Of a stretch of 64,000 bases of DNA, positions 49,433 through 58,236 are shown piece by piece. Each line of letters starts with the position of its first letter. Within the stretch, counting starts at the first letter, position 1. Under the pieces are notes generated by a model. It did no database searches. It had not been told where the DNA came from and was given only the letters and a program-made list of their open reading frames with translations. Source of the DNA: Agromyces italicus DSM 16388 (lineage in GTDB: Bacteria > Actinomycetota > Actinomycetes > Actinomycetales > Microbacteriaceae); contig NZ_ATXF01000005.1 of the NCBI RefSeq assembly GCF_000421545.1, positions 434,001-498,000 on the forward strand, written 5' to 3'. The position numbers were made by a program, and so were the translations under genes.

Positions 49433-50815
49433 TCACTCGGCCGAACGGCCGCTCGGCGCGGGCAGACCCTCCCGGAACTCGGTCGAGAGCATGCGGTACG
49501 AACGGGTCGTGAACGCCGCGAGCGCGAGCGCGACCATGATGAGGCCCGAGAACAGGAAGACGAGCGCGATGCCGCGCGCCACGCCGTCGCCGAGCACCCA
49601 CCCCCACGTCGCCTGCCCGTCCGCCGACTCCATGTAGGGGATGATCCAGAACTCGGCGATCGGCGCGATGAGGAACGCGGTGATCGGTGCGGCGGCCGCC
49701 TCGAACGCTTGGGCGAAGCCGAAGACCCGCCCCTGCGTGCGGTACGGCACGACCTTCTGGATCACGGTCTGCTCGGCCGCCTCCACCACCGGGATGAGGC
49801 ACATGTACGCCCAGATGCCGAGCGCGTAGAGCAGCCACCAGTCGCGGATCGTGAACAGCGCCCCGAGCAGCCCCATGCCGATGACGACGAGCAGCATGGT
49901 GCGGATCGGGTTGCGCCCGAGCCCCCACCTGGCGACCACCAGACCGCCGATGATGAAGCCGGTCGCGGTGACGCCGAGCACGATGCCCCAGATCTCGACG
50001 GGGAAGAGCTCGAGTCCGTACGGGTCCATCAGGGCCATGTACACGCCGCCGATGAGGTTGTTGAAGGTCGAGAAGAGGATGAGCGCGAACAGCCCGGGTG
50101 CGGCGCGCACCGCCGTGACACTGCCGCGCAGGTCGATCATCGGCGGCCGGTCGGCGTCGACGACGGGCCGTGCTTCGGGGATGCGGACGAAGAGCAGGTG
50201 CACGAGTGCGACCAGTGTCATCGCGATCGCGATGACCAGGGTCCACCCCATGCCCACGATGCCGATCGCGAGGCCGCTGAACACGCTCGTCACCATGAAC
50301 GCCAGGCCCTGCACCGTGCCGACCATGCCGTTGGCGTTGGCGTGGCGCTCTTCGGGCACGAGCAGCGTGACGGTCGTCGAGAGGGCGATGTTGCGCAGGT
50401 TCTCGACGACCGCGCCGAAGAGGATGACCCCCGAGAACACCCAGAACCAGGGCCCGCCCAGATCGACGAGGGCGGTCTCGGGTTGCAGAAGATAGACCAC
50501 CCCGGCGACGCCGAACGCCACGAGCGAGACGATGCTCGACATCAGCATGACGCGGTGCTTGCGGTGCCGGTCGACGAGGGTGCCGAAGACCATGCCGAAC
50601 AGGGCGATGAGCAGCATGTAGGCGCCGCCGATGATGCCCGTCGCCAGCACGGAACGGGTTTCGAGGTACACCCAGAACGTGAGCGCGAACCACAGAAAGC
50701 TCGTGGTCACGTTCGCGATCATCGTGTTCACGAGCACGTGCATGAACGTGCTCATGCCGTTCGGCGGCACCGCCGGCGGCGACGTCGTGTGCACTGCGTC
50801 GAGCCTCTCGCTCAC
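49433..50815 (-). CDS. MFS transporter
   Basis: A 460-residue twelve-helix transporter starting with GTG; TACCCT lies 6 bases before it (leaderless pattern). The signature loop is GMVFGTLVDRHRKHRVMLMS, and EERHANANGMVGTVQGLAFM is of the enterobactin-exporter/macrolide-efflux-like (MefA/EntS) kind. It is divergent from the ABC exporter genes at 50932. Likely an efflux pump; substrate unknown. Confidence 0.86.
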   Translation of the reverse strand: MSERLDAVHTTSPPAVPPNGMSTFMHVLVNTMIANVTTSFLWFALTFWVYLETRSVLATGIIGGAYMLLIALFGMVFGTLVDRHRKHRVMLMSSIVSLVAFGVAGVVYLLQPETALVDLGGPWFWVFSGVILFGAVVENLRNIALSTTVTLLVPEERHANANGMVGTVQGLAFMVTSVFSGLAIGIVGMGWTLVIAIAMTLVALVHLLFVRIPEARPVVDADRPPMIDLRGSVTAVRAAPGLFALILFSTFNNLIGGVYMALMDPYGLELFPVEIWGIVLGVTATGFIIGGLVVARWGLGRNPIRTMLLVVIGMGLLGALFTIRDWWLLYALGIWAYMCLIPVVEAAEQTVIQKVVPYRTQGRVFGFAQAFEAAAAPITAFLIAPIAEFWIIPYMESADGQATWGWVLGDGVARGIALVFLFSGLIMVALALAAFTTRSYRMLSTEFREGLPAPSGRSAE

Positions 50816-50931
50816 CCTGCGAGGGTAACCTCGACCGCCGACATCCGTAACCCGCTCCCCCGCGAGGCGGAGCTGCGATACCCGTCGCCAGGCGGATGAC
50901 GCCGGCCTCGCGGCATCCGTACCGTGAGGAC

Positions 50932-51816
50932 ATGCTCGAACTCAACGACGTGACCAAGCGCTACGGGGAGCGCCTCGCGCTCGACGCGGTCTCATTCTCG
51001 GTCGGCGACGGCCGGCTCACCGGCTTCGTCGGCGGCAACGGCGCCGGTAAGACGACGACGATGCGCATCATCCTCGGTGTGCTCGCCGCCGACGGCGGCA
51101 GCGTCTCGCTCGACGGCTCGCCCCTCACCGCCACCGACCGCCGCCGCTTCGGCTACATGCCCGAGGAGCGCGGGCTCTACCCCAAGATGAAGGTGCTCGA
51201 GCAGGCGGTGTACCTCGCGCGCCTGCACGGCTGGGCTCCCGCCGCCGCGCGCCGCAATGCGACGGAACTGCTCGATCGCCTCGGCCTCGGCGAGCGCTTC
51301 GACGACACGATCGAGTCGCTGTCGCTCGGCAACCAGCAGCGGGCGCAGATCGCCGCAGCTCTCGTGCACCACCCCGAGGTGCTCGTGCTCGACGAGCCCT
51401 TCTCGGGTCTCGACCCGATGGCGGTCGAGACGGTGCAGGGGGTGCTCGCCGATGCCGCCGCGGGCGGCGTGCCCGTGCTCTTCTCGAGTCACCAGCTCGA
51501 CATCGTCGAGCGCCTGTGCGACGACCTCGTCATCATCGCGGGCGGCCGCATCGCCGCCTCCGGCGGTCGCGACGCGCTCCGTGCCGAGCACGGCTCGGAG
51601 CGCTGGGAGCTCCTGACCTCCGGCGACACCGGCTGGCTGCGCGAGCGCCCGGGCATCACGGTCGCCGAGTTCGACGGCGGTTGGGCGGTCTTCGAAGCCG
51701 AATCGGATGCCGCGCGGCAGGCCGTGCTCGCCGAGGCCGTCTCCCGCGGCGAGGTCGTGAGCTTCACCCGCGAGCACACCACGCTCGCCCAGATCTTCAA
51801 GGAGGTCGTGCGATGA
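50932..51816 (+). CDS. ABC exporter ATP-binding protein (NatA-like)
   Basis: A 294-residue ATPase. Walker A GGNGAGKTT is at residues 34-42, the signature is SLGNQQRAQIAAAL, Walker B is VLVLDEPFSGLDP, and SSHQLDIVERLC holds the switch histidine. The signature deviates from LSGGQ (SLGNQ), as in the NatA group. The C-terminal 80 residues form the DUF4162-like accessory domain. TACCGT stands 6 bases before the ATG (leaderless). It overlaps the permease gene by 4 bases. Confidence 0.9.
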   Translation: MLELNDVTKRYGERLALDAVSFSVGDGRLTGFVGGNGAGKTTTMRIILGVLAADGGSVSLDGSPLTATDRRRFGYMPEERGLYPKMKVLEQAVYLARLHGWAPAAARRNATELLDRLGLGERFDDTIESLSLGNQQRAQIAAALVHHPEVLVLDEPFSGLDPMAVETVQGVLADAAAGGVPVLFSSHQLDIVERLCDDLVIIAGGRIAASGGRDALRAEHGSERWELLTSGDTGWLRERPGITVAEFDGGWAVFEAESDAARQAVLAEAVSRGEVVSFTREHTTLAQIFKEVVR

Positions 51817-53003
51817 GCACCGGATCCGATAACACAGCTGGTCGAGGAGTGAGCGAAGCGAACGTCTCGAGACCGAGCGCGAGGTCTCGAGACGGCGCCG
51901 GCGCGCCTCCTCGACCAGCTGTCCCGGCCCCGAACTTCGTCGACAGCGTCTCGCTCATCGCGGGCCGCGAGATCACGATGCGGCTGCGCAGCAAGGCCTT
52001 CCTCATCTCGACCGGCATCCTCATGCTCGCGGTGCTCGCCTCGGTGGTGCTCGGCAGCCTCTTCGGCGGCCAGTCAGACCCGGCGAAGGTCGCCGTCGTC
52101 GGCGCTGCGGCGACCGCCGTCGAGGGCAACGCGGCGCTCGATCCGGTGCCCGTCGACGACGAGGCCGCCGGCGAGCAGTTGCTGCGCGACGGCGAGGTCG
52201 AGGCGATCGTCGCGCCCGCGCCATCCGACCCGCTCGGCATCGCCGTCATCGGCCTCGACCAGACGCCGTCGGGCGTCGTGCAGGCACTCGCGGTGCACCC
52301 GACGGTCGAGTTGCTCGAGCCGGCCGCGGTCGACCCCGGCCTCGCCTACCTCGTCGCCTTCGGGTTCGGCATCGTGTTCTTCATGTCGGCGATCACCTTC
52401 GGCTCGACGATCGCCCAGTCGGTGGTCGAGGAGAAGCAGACCCGGGTCGTCGAGATCCTGCTCTCGACGGTGTCGGCGCGCGCGCTGCTCACCGGCAAGG
52501 TGATCGGCAACAGCGTGCTCGCGTTCGGGCAGATCGTCGCGATCGCAGTGCTCGCGATCGCGGGGCTGCTCGTCACCGGGCAGAAGGTGCTGCTCGGCGG
52601 GCTCGGCAGCTCGGTGGTCTGGTTCGTCGTGTTCTTCGCGGTCGGCTTCGTGATGCTCGCCGCGCTCTTCGCCGCGAGCGCCGCGATGGTCTCGCGCGCC
52701 GAGGACATGGGCTCGGTCACCACGCCCGTGACGATGCTCGTGATGATCCCGTACTTCCTCGTGATCTTCTTCTTCGACGACCCGACCGTGCTCGCGATCA
52801 TGAGTTACGTCCCGTTCTCCGCGCCGGTGGGCATGCCCGTGCGCGTCTTCCTCGGCCAGGCCGAGTGGTGGGAGCCGATCCTCTCGCTCGTGATCCTCAT
52901 CGCGACGACGGCGCTCGCCGTCGCGATCGGCGAGCGGATCTACCGCAACACCCTCCTCAAGACGGGGTCGCGGGTGCCACTCGCCGAGGCGCTGCGCGGG
53001 TAA
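51813..53003 (+). CDS. ABC-2 type permease (NatB-like)
   Basis: A 396-residue exporter permease. After a first helix near residues 65-85 comes an extracytoplasmic domain of about 100 residues, then five or six helices; GSTIAQSVVEEKQTRVVEIL is the hallmark of the ABC-2 group. The N-terminal 45 residues include 29 encoded by a palindrome-ended repeat inserted in frame (51835-51921). Together with the preceding ATPase it would export ions or small molecules; NatAB relatives extrude sodium, but that is not shown here. Confidence 0.87.
   Translation: MSTGSDNTAGRGVSEANVSRPSARSRDGAGAPPRPAVPAPNFVDSVSLIAGREITMRLRSKAFLISTGILMLAVLASVVLGSLFGGQSDPAKVAVVGAAATAVEGNAALDPVPVDDEAAGEQLLRDGEVEAIVAPAPSDPLGIAVIGLDQTPSGVVQALAVHPTVELLEPAAVDPGLAYLVAFGFGIVFFMSAITFGSTIAQSVVEEKQTRVVEILLSTVSARALLTGKVIGNSVLAFGQIVAIAVLAIAGLLVTGQKVLLGGLGSSVVWFVVFFAVGFVMLAALFAASAAMVSRAEDMGSVTTPVTMLVMIPYFLVIFFFDDPTVLAIMSYVPFSAPVGMPVRVFLGQAEWWEPILSLVILIATTALAVAIGERIYRNTLLKTGSRVPLAEALRG
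51835..51921. repeat. 87-base palindrome-ended repeat inside the permease gene
   Basis: CAGCTGGTCGAGGAG at 51835-51849 is perfectly inverted as CTCCTCGACCAGCTG at 51907-51921. An inner GTCTCGAGAC-like inverted pair is also present. The length is 29 codons exactly, so the frame is preserved. Confidence 0.85.
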
Positions 53004-53024
53004 CGGGCGGGCACGCGCGGTTCA

Positions 53025-53187
53025 GACCGCGCCGACTTGCAGGAAGACCCGGCCGGCACCCCCGTATCCCGAGGTGCCGGCCGCATGGTCCTGCAAGTGC
53101 CCGAGCCCGCAGCGCCCGACCGCGCCGACTTGCAGGACGCTCCGGTGAGCTCGCCCGTATCCCGAGGTGCCGGCGGTACAGTCCTGC
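53025..53187. repeat. Two tandem 93-base hairpin units
   Basis: GACCGCGCCGACTTGCAGGA begins at 53025 and again at 53118; CCCGTATCCCGAGGTGCCGG recurs at 53061 and 53154, giving a 93-base period. The first unit folds into a long hairpin (ACTTGCAGGA with TCCTGCAAGT; GGCCGGCACC with GGTGCCGGCC); the second keeps the outer but not the inner pairing. This fills most of the 321-base gap 53004-53324; no gene was seen there. Confidence 0.85.
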
Positions 53188-53324
53188 ATTCGTATCCGCG
53201 CCGAATCACCTGCGACGTCCGCGCCGCCCGCCCCGCGGCATCCGTGCGTCGGCGGCGCGAATGCGCCGATTCCGTGCGTCCGCCGTCACGATGCCTGCCA
53301 GGTGCCGGATGGGAGGATGGTTCA

Positions 53325-54401
53325 GTGAACTCTCCGCTCCACGACACGACCTTCCGCGGCTTCGCCTCCGACAACTACTCGGGCGTGCACCCCGAGGTGC
53401 TCGCCGCCATCGCGACCGCCAACGACGGCCACCAGGTGGCGTACGGCGAGGATGTCTACACCGAGCGCCTGCAGCAGGTGTTCGCCCGGCACTTCGGCGA
53501 GGGCGTCGAGGCCTTCCCGGTGTTCAACGGCACCGGTGCGAACGTGACCGGTCTGCAGTCGATGCTTCCCCGCTGGGGTGCGGTCGTCTCGGCGAAGACG
53601 GCGCACATCAACGCCGACGAGGGCGGGGCGCCCGAGCGGGTCGGCGGCATCAAGCTGCTCACCGTCGCCGCGCCCGACGGCAAGCTCACCCCCGAGCTCA
53701 TCGACGAGGAGGCGTGGGGCTGGGGCGACGAGCACCGCGCGCAGCCGCTCGTCGTGTCGATCACGCAGACGAGCGAGCTCGGCACTGCCTACACCGTCGA
53801 CGAGGTGCGCGCGATCGCCGAGCACACCCACGCGCACGGCATGAAGCTGCACATGGACGGCGCTCGCCTCTCGAACGCGGGTGCGACGCTCGGCGTACCG
53901 CTGCGCGAGTTCACTCGCGACGCCGGCGTCGACGTGCTCAGCGTCGGCGGTACCAAGAACGGATGCCTCGGCGCCGAGGCGATCGTGGTGCTGAACCCCG
54001 AGGCATCCGAGGGACTGAAGTACCTGCGCAAGCTCAACATGCAGCTCGCCTCGAAGATGCGCTTCGTCTCGGCGCAGCTCATCGCGCTCTACGAGGGCGA
54101 TCTGTGGCTCCGCAACGCGACCCACTCGAACGCGATGGCCGCGCGCCTGCGTGATGCGCTCGACGCCGGCATCGCGGCGGGCGAGCTGCCGGGCCTCGGC
54201 TTCTCGCAGGAGACGCAGTCGAACGGCGTCTTCGCGACCCTGCCGCAGGGCGTCGCCGACAAGCTGCGCGACCGCGGCTTCCGCTTCTACGACTGGGACG
54301 CCGCTCGCGGCGAGGTCCGCTGGATGTGCGGTTTCGACACGAGCGAAGCCGACATTGACGCGTTCGTCGCCGGCATCCGCGAGGAGCTCGCCGGGGAATG
54401 A
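53325..54401 (+). CDS. Threonine aldolase-like PLP enzyme
   Basis: A 358-residue fold-type I PLP enzyme from the GTG at 53325, with GGGAGGA upstream. Family motifs: FASDNYSGVHPEVLAAI, GEDVYTERLQQVFARHFGEG, the cofactor-binding HMDGARLSNAG, and the Schiff-base lysine in SVGGTKNGCLGAEA. These enzymes split beta-hydroxy amino acids such as L-threonine and allo-threonine into glycine and an aldehyde. It is convergent with the amine oxidase gene, with repeated palindromes between them. Confidence 0.88.
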   Translation: MNSPLHDTTFRGFASDNYSGVHPEVLAAIATANDGHQVAYGEDVYTERLQQVFARHFGEGVEAFPVFNGTGANVTGLQSMLPRWGAVVSAKTAHINADEGGAPERVGGIKLLTVAAPDGKLTPELIDEEAWGWGDEHRAQPLVVSITQTSELGTAYTVDEVRAIAEHTHAHGMKLHMDGARLSNAGATLGVPLREFTRDAGVDVLSVGGTKNGCLGAEAIVVLNPEASEGLKYLRKLNMQLASKMRFVSAQLIALYEGDLWLRNATHSNAMAARLRDALDAGIAAGELPGLGFSQETQSNGVFATLPQGVADKLRDRGFRFYDWDAARGEVRWMCGFDTSEADIDAFVAGIREELAGE

Positions 54402-54402
54402 C

Positions 54403-54560
54403 CTCCGCGACACTACGTCACTGATACGCCTCGGGTATCAGCCCCGGGGGCTGAAACTCCGCGACACTACGTCACTGATACGCCTCGGGTATCAGCCGTG
54501 CGCGCCGCGCCGCCGCAGCCCTCACGTCACTGATACCTCAAGCGGATCAGTGACGTAGTC
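54403..54560. repeat. Tandem and inverted repeats in a convergent gap
   Basis: A 40-base unit containing CTACGTCACTGATACGCCTC occurs at 54403 and 54457. A third, inverted copy (GATCAGTGACGTAGTCG, ending near 54562) makes the whole stretch foldable. A bidirectional terminator role is likely. Confidence 0.8.
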
Positions 54561-54599
54561 GCCGGGAAGGAATGCCCCGGCCCGGAACACCCGCGCGGG

Positions 54600-55922
54600 T
54601 CAGTCGCCCGCGACCAGGCGCTCGAGCGGGATCGAGGTGCCGAGGACGCGTTCGGCAGCGCGGTGACCCGAGAGCAGCGCCCCGTTGACGGTCGCCGGGC
54701 AATCACCCCAGGTCGCCTCGCCTGCGAGGTGCAGCACGCCGCCGATCGGTGTGGCGATGAGGTCGTGATCCTCGTACGTGGCGCCCCGGGCGACGTACGA
54801 GTACGAGCCGAGGGCGAACGGGTCGGAGCCCCAGCGGGTGATCCAGTGTCCGGTCGGCTCGGGCAGCGCCCCGCCGTAGATGGGCCGGAGTCCGTCGAGC
54901 ACCGAGGCGACGATCTCGTCGTCGGCCATCTGCTCGATGCGGCGGGCCCATTCACCGCCCGCGAAGGTCAGCAGCATCGGGGTGCCGCTGACGGCCGACA
55001 CATCGTACCAGGAGTGCCAGGGCACGCTGTCGGCGCCGAGCCGACGGATCGCGTAGTCGCCGTCCGGCCAGAAGCGCTCGGGGAACTGCAGGAAGACCTT
55101 GTTGAACGTGCCCATCCCGACGCGATCGATCGCTCCGGCCACCGTCTCGGGCAGCGCGGGCTCGAAGGCGATCGCCCCGGCCTTGAGCACCCCGAGCGGC
55201 ACCGTGACGACCACTTCTGCGGCGTCGAACGACTCGGTCGCGGTGGTGATGCGGACGCCGGACTCCGACCATGACACCACGGTGACGGCGTGCTCGAGCC
55301 GGACGTCGAGGCCCTCCGCGAGCGCGGTCGCGAGCGCGTCGTAGCCGCCGGGGAACACCACCTCGTCACCGTCGATCGCGTCTTCGTCGAGTCCGTGGGC
55401 GTCGACCTCCGCGCCGTCGGCGCCGCACTGCTCCTCGGTGCGGTGGCGGTGGAACGCGCGGGCGCGAGCCGCGCGCTCCGCGCTCCAGCCGAGCTCGTCG
55501 AGCACGCGCTCGACGACGTCGGCATAGCTCTCGCCCGGCCCGGATGCCGCGGCCGCCGCCGCGAGACGAGCGCCGACCTCCTCGGCGTCGGCGAGCCACG
55601 CGTCGGTCGCCGCGGCATCGAGTTGGCGGTGCGCCTCGTCGTAGTTCGCGATCGGGCGCCCGCCCGCCTGGAAGCTCCCGACAGTGAACTCGACAGTCGG
55701 CATGCCGAAGGCCTCGACGAGTCCAGTGAGGGGGTTGCCGTCGATCCCGTGGATCCACGAGGCGCCCCGATCGATACTGAAGCCCGGGGCGCGGTCGGTC
55801 CAGGTCCGGCCGCCGACGCGGTCGCGCGCCTCGAGCACGACGACGCGGCGCCCGGCCGCATGCAGCAGCCGGGCGGCGGTCAGTCCGGCGACGCCGGCTC
55901 CGACGATGACGGTGTCGAACAT
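54600..55922 (-). CDS. FAD-dependent amine oxidase (MAO/polyamine oxidase type)
   Basis: A 440-residue flavoenzyme from the ATG at 55920-55922 with AAGGAG upstream. The FAD-binding motif VIVGAGVAGLTAARLL and VLEARDRVGGRTW open the protein; RGASWIHG and the C-terminal LHLAGEATWGDCPATVNGAL complete the flavin site. Such enzymes oxidise primary or polyamines to aldehydes. It follows the amino-acid/polyamine permease in the same direction with a 67-base gap, and the pair lies behind a TetR-type operator, which points to uptake and oxidation of an amine. Confidence 0.88.
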   Translation of the reverse strand: MFDTVIVGAGVAGLTAARLLHAAGRRVVVLEARDRVGGRTWTDRAPGFSIDRGASWIHGIDGNPLTGLVEAFGMPTVEFTVGSFQAGGRPIANYDEAHRQLDAAATDAWLADAEEVGARLAAAAAASGPGESYADVVERVLDELGWSAERAARARAFHRHRTEEQCGADGAEVDAHGLDEDAIDGDEVVFPGGYDALATALAEGLDVRLEHAVTVVSWSESGVRITTATESFDAAEVVVTVPLGVLKAGAIAFEPALPETVAGAIDRVGMGTFNKVFLQFPERFWPDGDYAIRRLGADSVPWHSWYDVSAVSGTPMLLTFAGGEWARRIEQMADDEIVASVLDGLRPIYGGALPEPTGHWITRWGSDPFALGSYSYVARGATYEDHDLIATPIGGVLHLAGEATWGDCPATVNGALLSGHRAAERVLGTSIPLERLVAGD

Positions 55923-55989
55923 GGATCGGGCTCCTTCGGATCGGAAGTCGATGGACGGGCACGGCGGGCGGAGGCGCACGCCCGCCTCC

Positions 55990-57516
55990 TCACTCGGGCG
56001 CGAGCACCTCGGTGTCGCGATTGAGCGAGCGCTTCTGGAAGTAGTCGCGGGAGCCCGGGAACATCGCCCAGACGAACATGAGCACCACCCCGAGCAGGAG
56101 CGACCCGATGCCCACGATGAACGCGCCGCCGACCCCCGCGACCTGCGAGTAGCCGTAGTCGGGGTTCAGCATGTCGATCGCCGACTGCACGAACGCCCAC
56201 GCCATGAAGATGCCGCCGAGGAGCGGGAAGACGAGCCGGAAGAAGACGTTGCGGCGGCTCGCGAACAGCGTGCGGCGGAAGTACCAGACGCACGCGAAGC
56301 TCGCGATGGCGTAGAAGAACGCGATGGCGAGTCCCATCGAGAGCAGCGAGTCGGCGAGCACATCGGTCGAGACGAGGTTCATGCCCGCGTAGTAGACGAT
56401 CGCGATGACCCCGACGAGGGTCGTCGAGAACGTCGGCGTCTTCGACGACTCGTGCACCCTGGCGAAGCGGGCGGGGAGCGCCTGGTAGACGCCCATGGCG
56501 AAGGTGCCGCGCGCGGTCGGGAGGATCGTGGTCTGGGAGGAGGAGAGCGCCGAGATCGCGACGGCGATCACGAGGAACCAGCCCATCGGCCCCATCGCCA
56601 TGCCCGCGAGGACCGTGAACACGTCGTCGGCGTTCGTCTCGTTCGCGAGTCCCGTGCCGGTGTCGCCGAGGCCGGCGAACATCATCGCGACGACGGTGAT
56701 GCCGACGTAGGTCACCAGCAGGATCACCGTGGTGAGCGTCGCGGCGCGACCCGGGGTGCGACGTGGGTCCTTCGTCTCCTCGGTGAGGGCGAGGCAGGTG
56801 TCCCAGCCCCAGTAGATGAAGAGCGCGAGCAGGATCGCCTGCACCATGCCGGTGCCGTCGGCGAGGAACGGGTTGAACCAGTCGAGCGAGATCGGGGTGG
56901 CGTCGGGGGCGTAGCCCGAGAAGTAGCCGACGAGGCATCCGATCACGAAGGCCGCCATCGCGAGGTACTGGATCGCGAGCAGCACCTGCTGCATGCGCTC
57001 GCCGATCTCGACGCCGCGGAGCGACACCCACGTCATCACGGCGATGATGAGGCATCCGAACACGGTGACGATGACGCGATCCTCGGCGAGCGAACCGTCG
57101 CCGAGGAGGCTGAGGAGGTACACCGAGGCGATCTCGGCGAGGTTCGCCATGACGAGCACGCCGGCGACGGCGATGCTCCAGCCCGCCATCCAGCCCGTGC
57201 GCGGGCCGAAGGCCTTCGCGGCCCACGTGAACACGGTGCCGCAGTCGGGCACGTCGTTGTTGAGCTCGCGGTAGGCGAAGGCGGTGAACAGCATCGGCAC
57301 GAACGCGAGGATGAACGCGACGGGTGCCTGTGCGCCGACGGCGATGATCACGTAGCCGAGGGTCGCGGCGAGCGAGAACAGCGGGGCGGTCGAGGCGATG
57401 CCGATGACGGTCGAGCCCCACAGGCCGAGCTTGCCGATGGCGAGCCCCTTGGTGGGCGCGCCCGAGCCGGAAGTGTTCATGGGGGAGGCGGTGTCGACCG
57501 CACGGGTGGTGCTCAC
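55990..57516 (-). CDS. APC-family amino acid/polyamine permease
   Basis: A 508-residue permease with about twelve helices. The APC signature is visible: LGLWGSTVIGIASTAPLFSL and the helix-2/3 region FAYRELNNDVPDCGTVFTW. The start is a GTG at 57514-57516; an internal ATG at 57480 is the main alternative. The substrate is likely an amino acid or amine, given the amine oxidase downstream. The TetR-type 22-base palindrome is centred about 58 bases before the start, the natural place for an operator. Confidence 0.88.
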   Translation of the reverse strand: MSTTRAVDTASPMNTSGSGAPTKGLAIGKLGLWGSTVIGIASTAPLFSLAATLGYVIIAVGAQAPVAFILAFVPMLFTAFAYRELNNDVPDCGTVFTWAAKAFGPRTGWMAGWSIAVAGVLVMANLAEIASVYLLSLLGDGSLAEDRVIVTVFGCLIIAVMTWVSLRGVEIGERMQQVLLAIQYLAMAAFVIGCLVGYFSGYAPDATPISLDWFNPFLADGTGMVQAILLALFIYWGWDTCLALTEETKDPRRTPGRAATLTTVILLVTYVGITVVAMMFAGLGDTGTGLANETNADDVFTVLAGMAMGPMGWFLVIAVAISALSSSQTTILPTARGTFAMGVYQALPARFARVHESSKTPTFSTTLVGVIAIVYYAGMNLVSTDVLADSLLSMGLAIAFFYAIASFACVWYFRRTLFASRRNVFFRLVFPLLGGIFMAWAFVQSAIDMLNPDYGYSQVAGVGGAFIVGIGSLLLGVVLMFVWAMFPGSRDYFQKRSLNRDTEVLAPE

Positions 57517-57563
57517 GTGACCTGCTCATCGTCGAGGGGTGGGGGACGCGAACATCCTACCCC

Positions 57564-57585
57564 GCCGACCGACTAGTCGGTCGGC
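57564..57585. promoter_or_regulatory. TetR-type operator, 22-base perfect palindrome
   Basis: CCGACCGACTAGTCGGTCGG (57565-57584) extends by one more pair on each side. It overlaps the stop codon of the TetR gene (CTA at 57573-57575) and lies upstream of the permease. The same DNA thus serves as operator and as coding end of the regulator. Confidence 0.75.
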
Positions 57586-58127
57586 ACCGGGTGGCGCATC
57601 GCCTCGAGGGTCGCGATGAGCCAGTCCACATGCGCGGAGGTGAGCACCTCGTCGCCCTCGGGCGGGCTCATCAGCGCGTTGTGGTTCACGCCGTCGCCGA
57701 CGAAGAGCACCATCCGGGCCAGTCCTTCGTCGCCCGTCGCCTCGACGAGCGCCTCGAGCCAGTCGTCACGGCAGGCGCGCAGCGCGTCGAGCGCCGTCTC
57801 GTCGCCGGTCTGCGCGACCCGGTACCCCGCATCGATGAGTCGCTCGAGCTCGCTGTCGCGGTCGAGGGACGACACGAGGTAGTACCGCACCGCCGCTTCG
57901 GGCGCGGCACGCATCTCATCGGCATCGCGCCCGGCCTGCGCCCGCATCTCGACGAGGAGCGCGGCTCGCAGCGCCCCCACGGACCCGAAGTGATGCAGCA
58001 GCCCCGACTTCGACAGCCCGGCCCGGCCGGCGATCGCCTCGAGCGTCGCCCCGCGGATTCCCCGCTCGACCAGCAGGTCGGTGTACGCGGCGAGGACTCG
58101 GGCGGCCTGCCCGTCGACGGTGATCAT
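57573..58127 (-). CDS. TetR-family transcriptional regulator
   Basis: A 184-residue regulator. I prefer the ATG at 58125-58127, which stands 6 bases after TACGAT (leaderless pattern); an ATG 6 bases upstream overlaps that box. The helix-turn-helix is ATLEAIAGRAGLSKSGLLHH, FGSVGALRAAL. The C-terminal domain has the TetR_C_6-like helical pattern (WLEALVEATGDEGLARMVLF, VGDGVNH). It is directly upstream of, and co-oriented with, the permease and amine oxidase genes; their operator overlaps its stop codon. It probably senses the amine substrate. Confidence 0.88.
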   Translation of the reverse strand: MITVDGQAARVLAAYTDLLVERGIRGATLEAIAGRAGLSKSGLLHHFGSVGALRAALLVEMRAQAGRDADEMRAAPEAAVRYYLVSSLDRDSELERLIDAGYRVAQTGDETALDALRACRDDWLEALVEATGDEGLARMVLFVGDGVNHNALMSPPEGDEVLTSAHVDWLIATLEAMRHPVPTD

Positions 58128-58156
58128 CTGCACATCGTACGGGCGGCGACACGACA

Positions 58157-58198
58157 GGGGCGCGACACCCGTTCGAGAGAGAACGGATGTCGCGCCCC
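58157..58198. terminator. Hairpin terminator of the subtilase gene
   Basis: GGGGCGCGACACCCGTTC (58157-58174) and GAACGGATGTCGCGCCCC (58181-58198) pair at 17 of 18 positions around a 6-base loop, 38 bases beyond the subtilase stop and just before the TetR promoter. Confidence 0.82.
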
Positions 58199-58236
58199 GA
58201 TGCCGCGCGTGCGCCGTCGCCGGCGCCCGGATTCGA

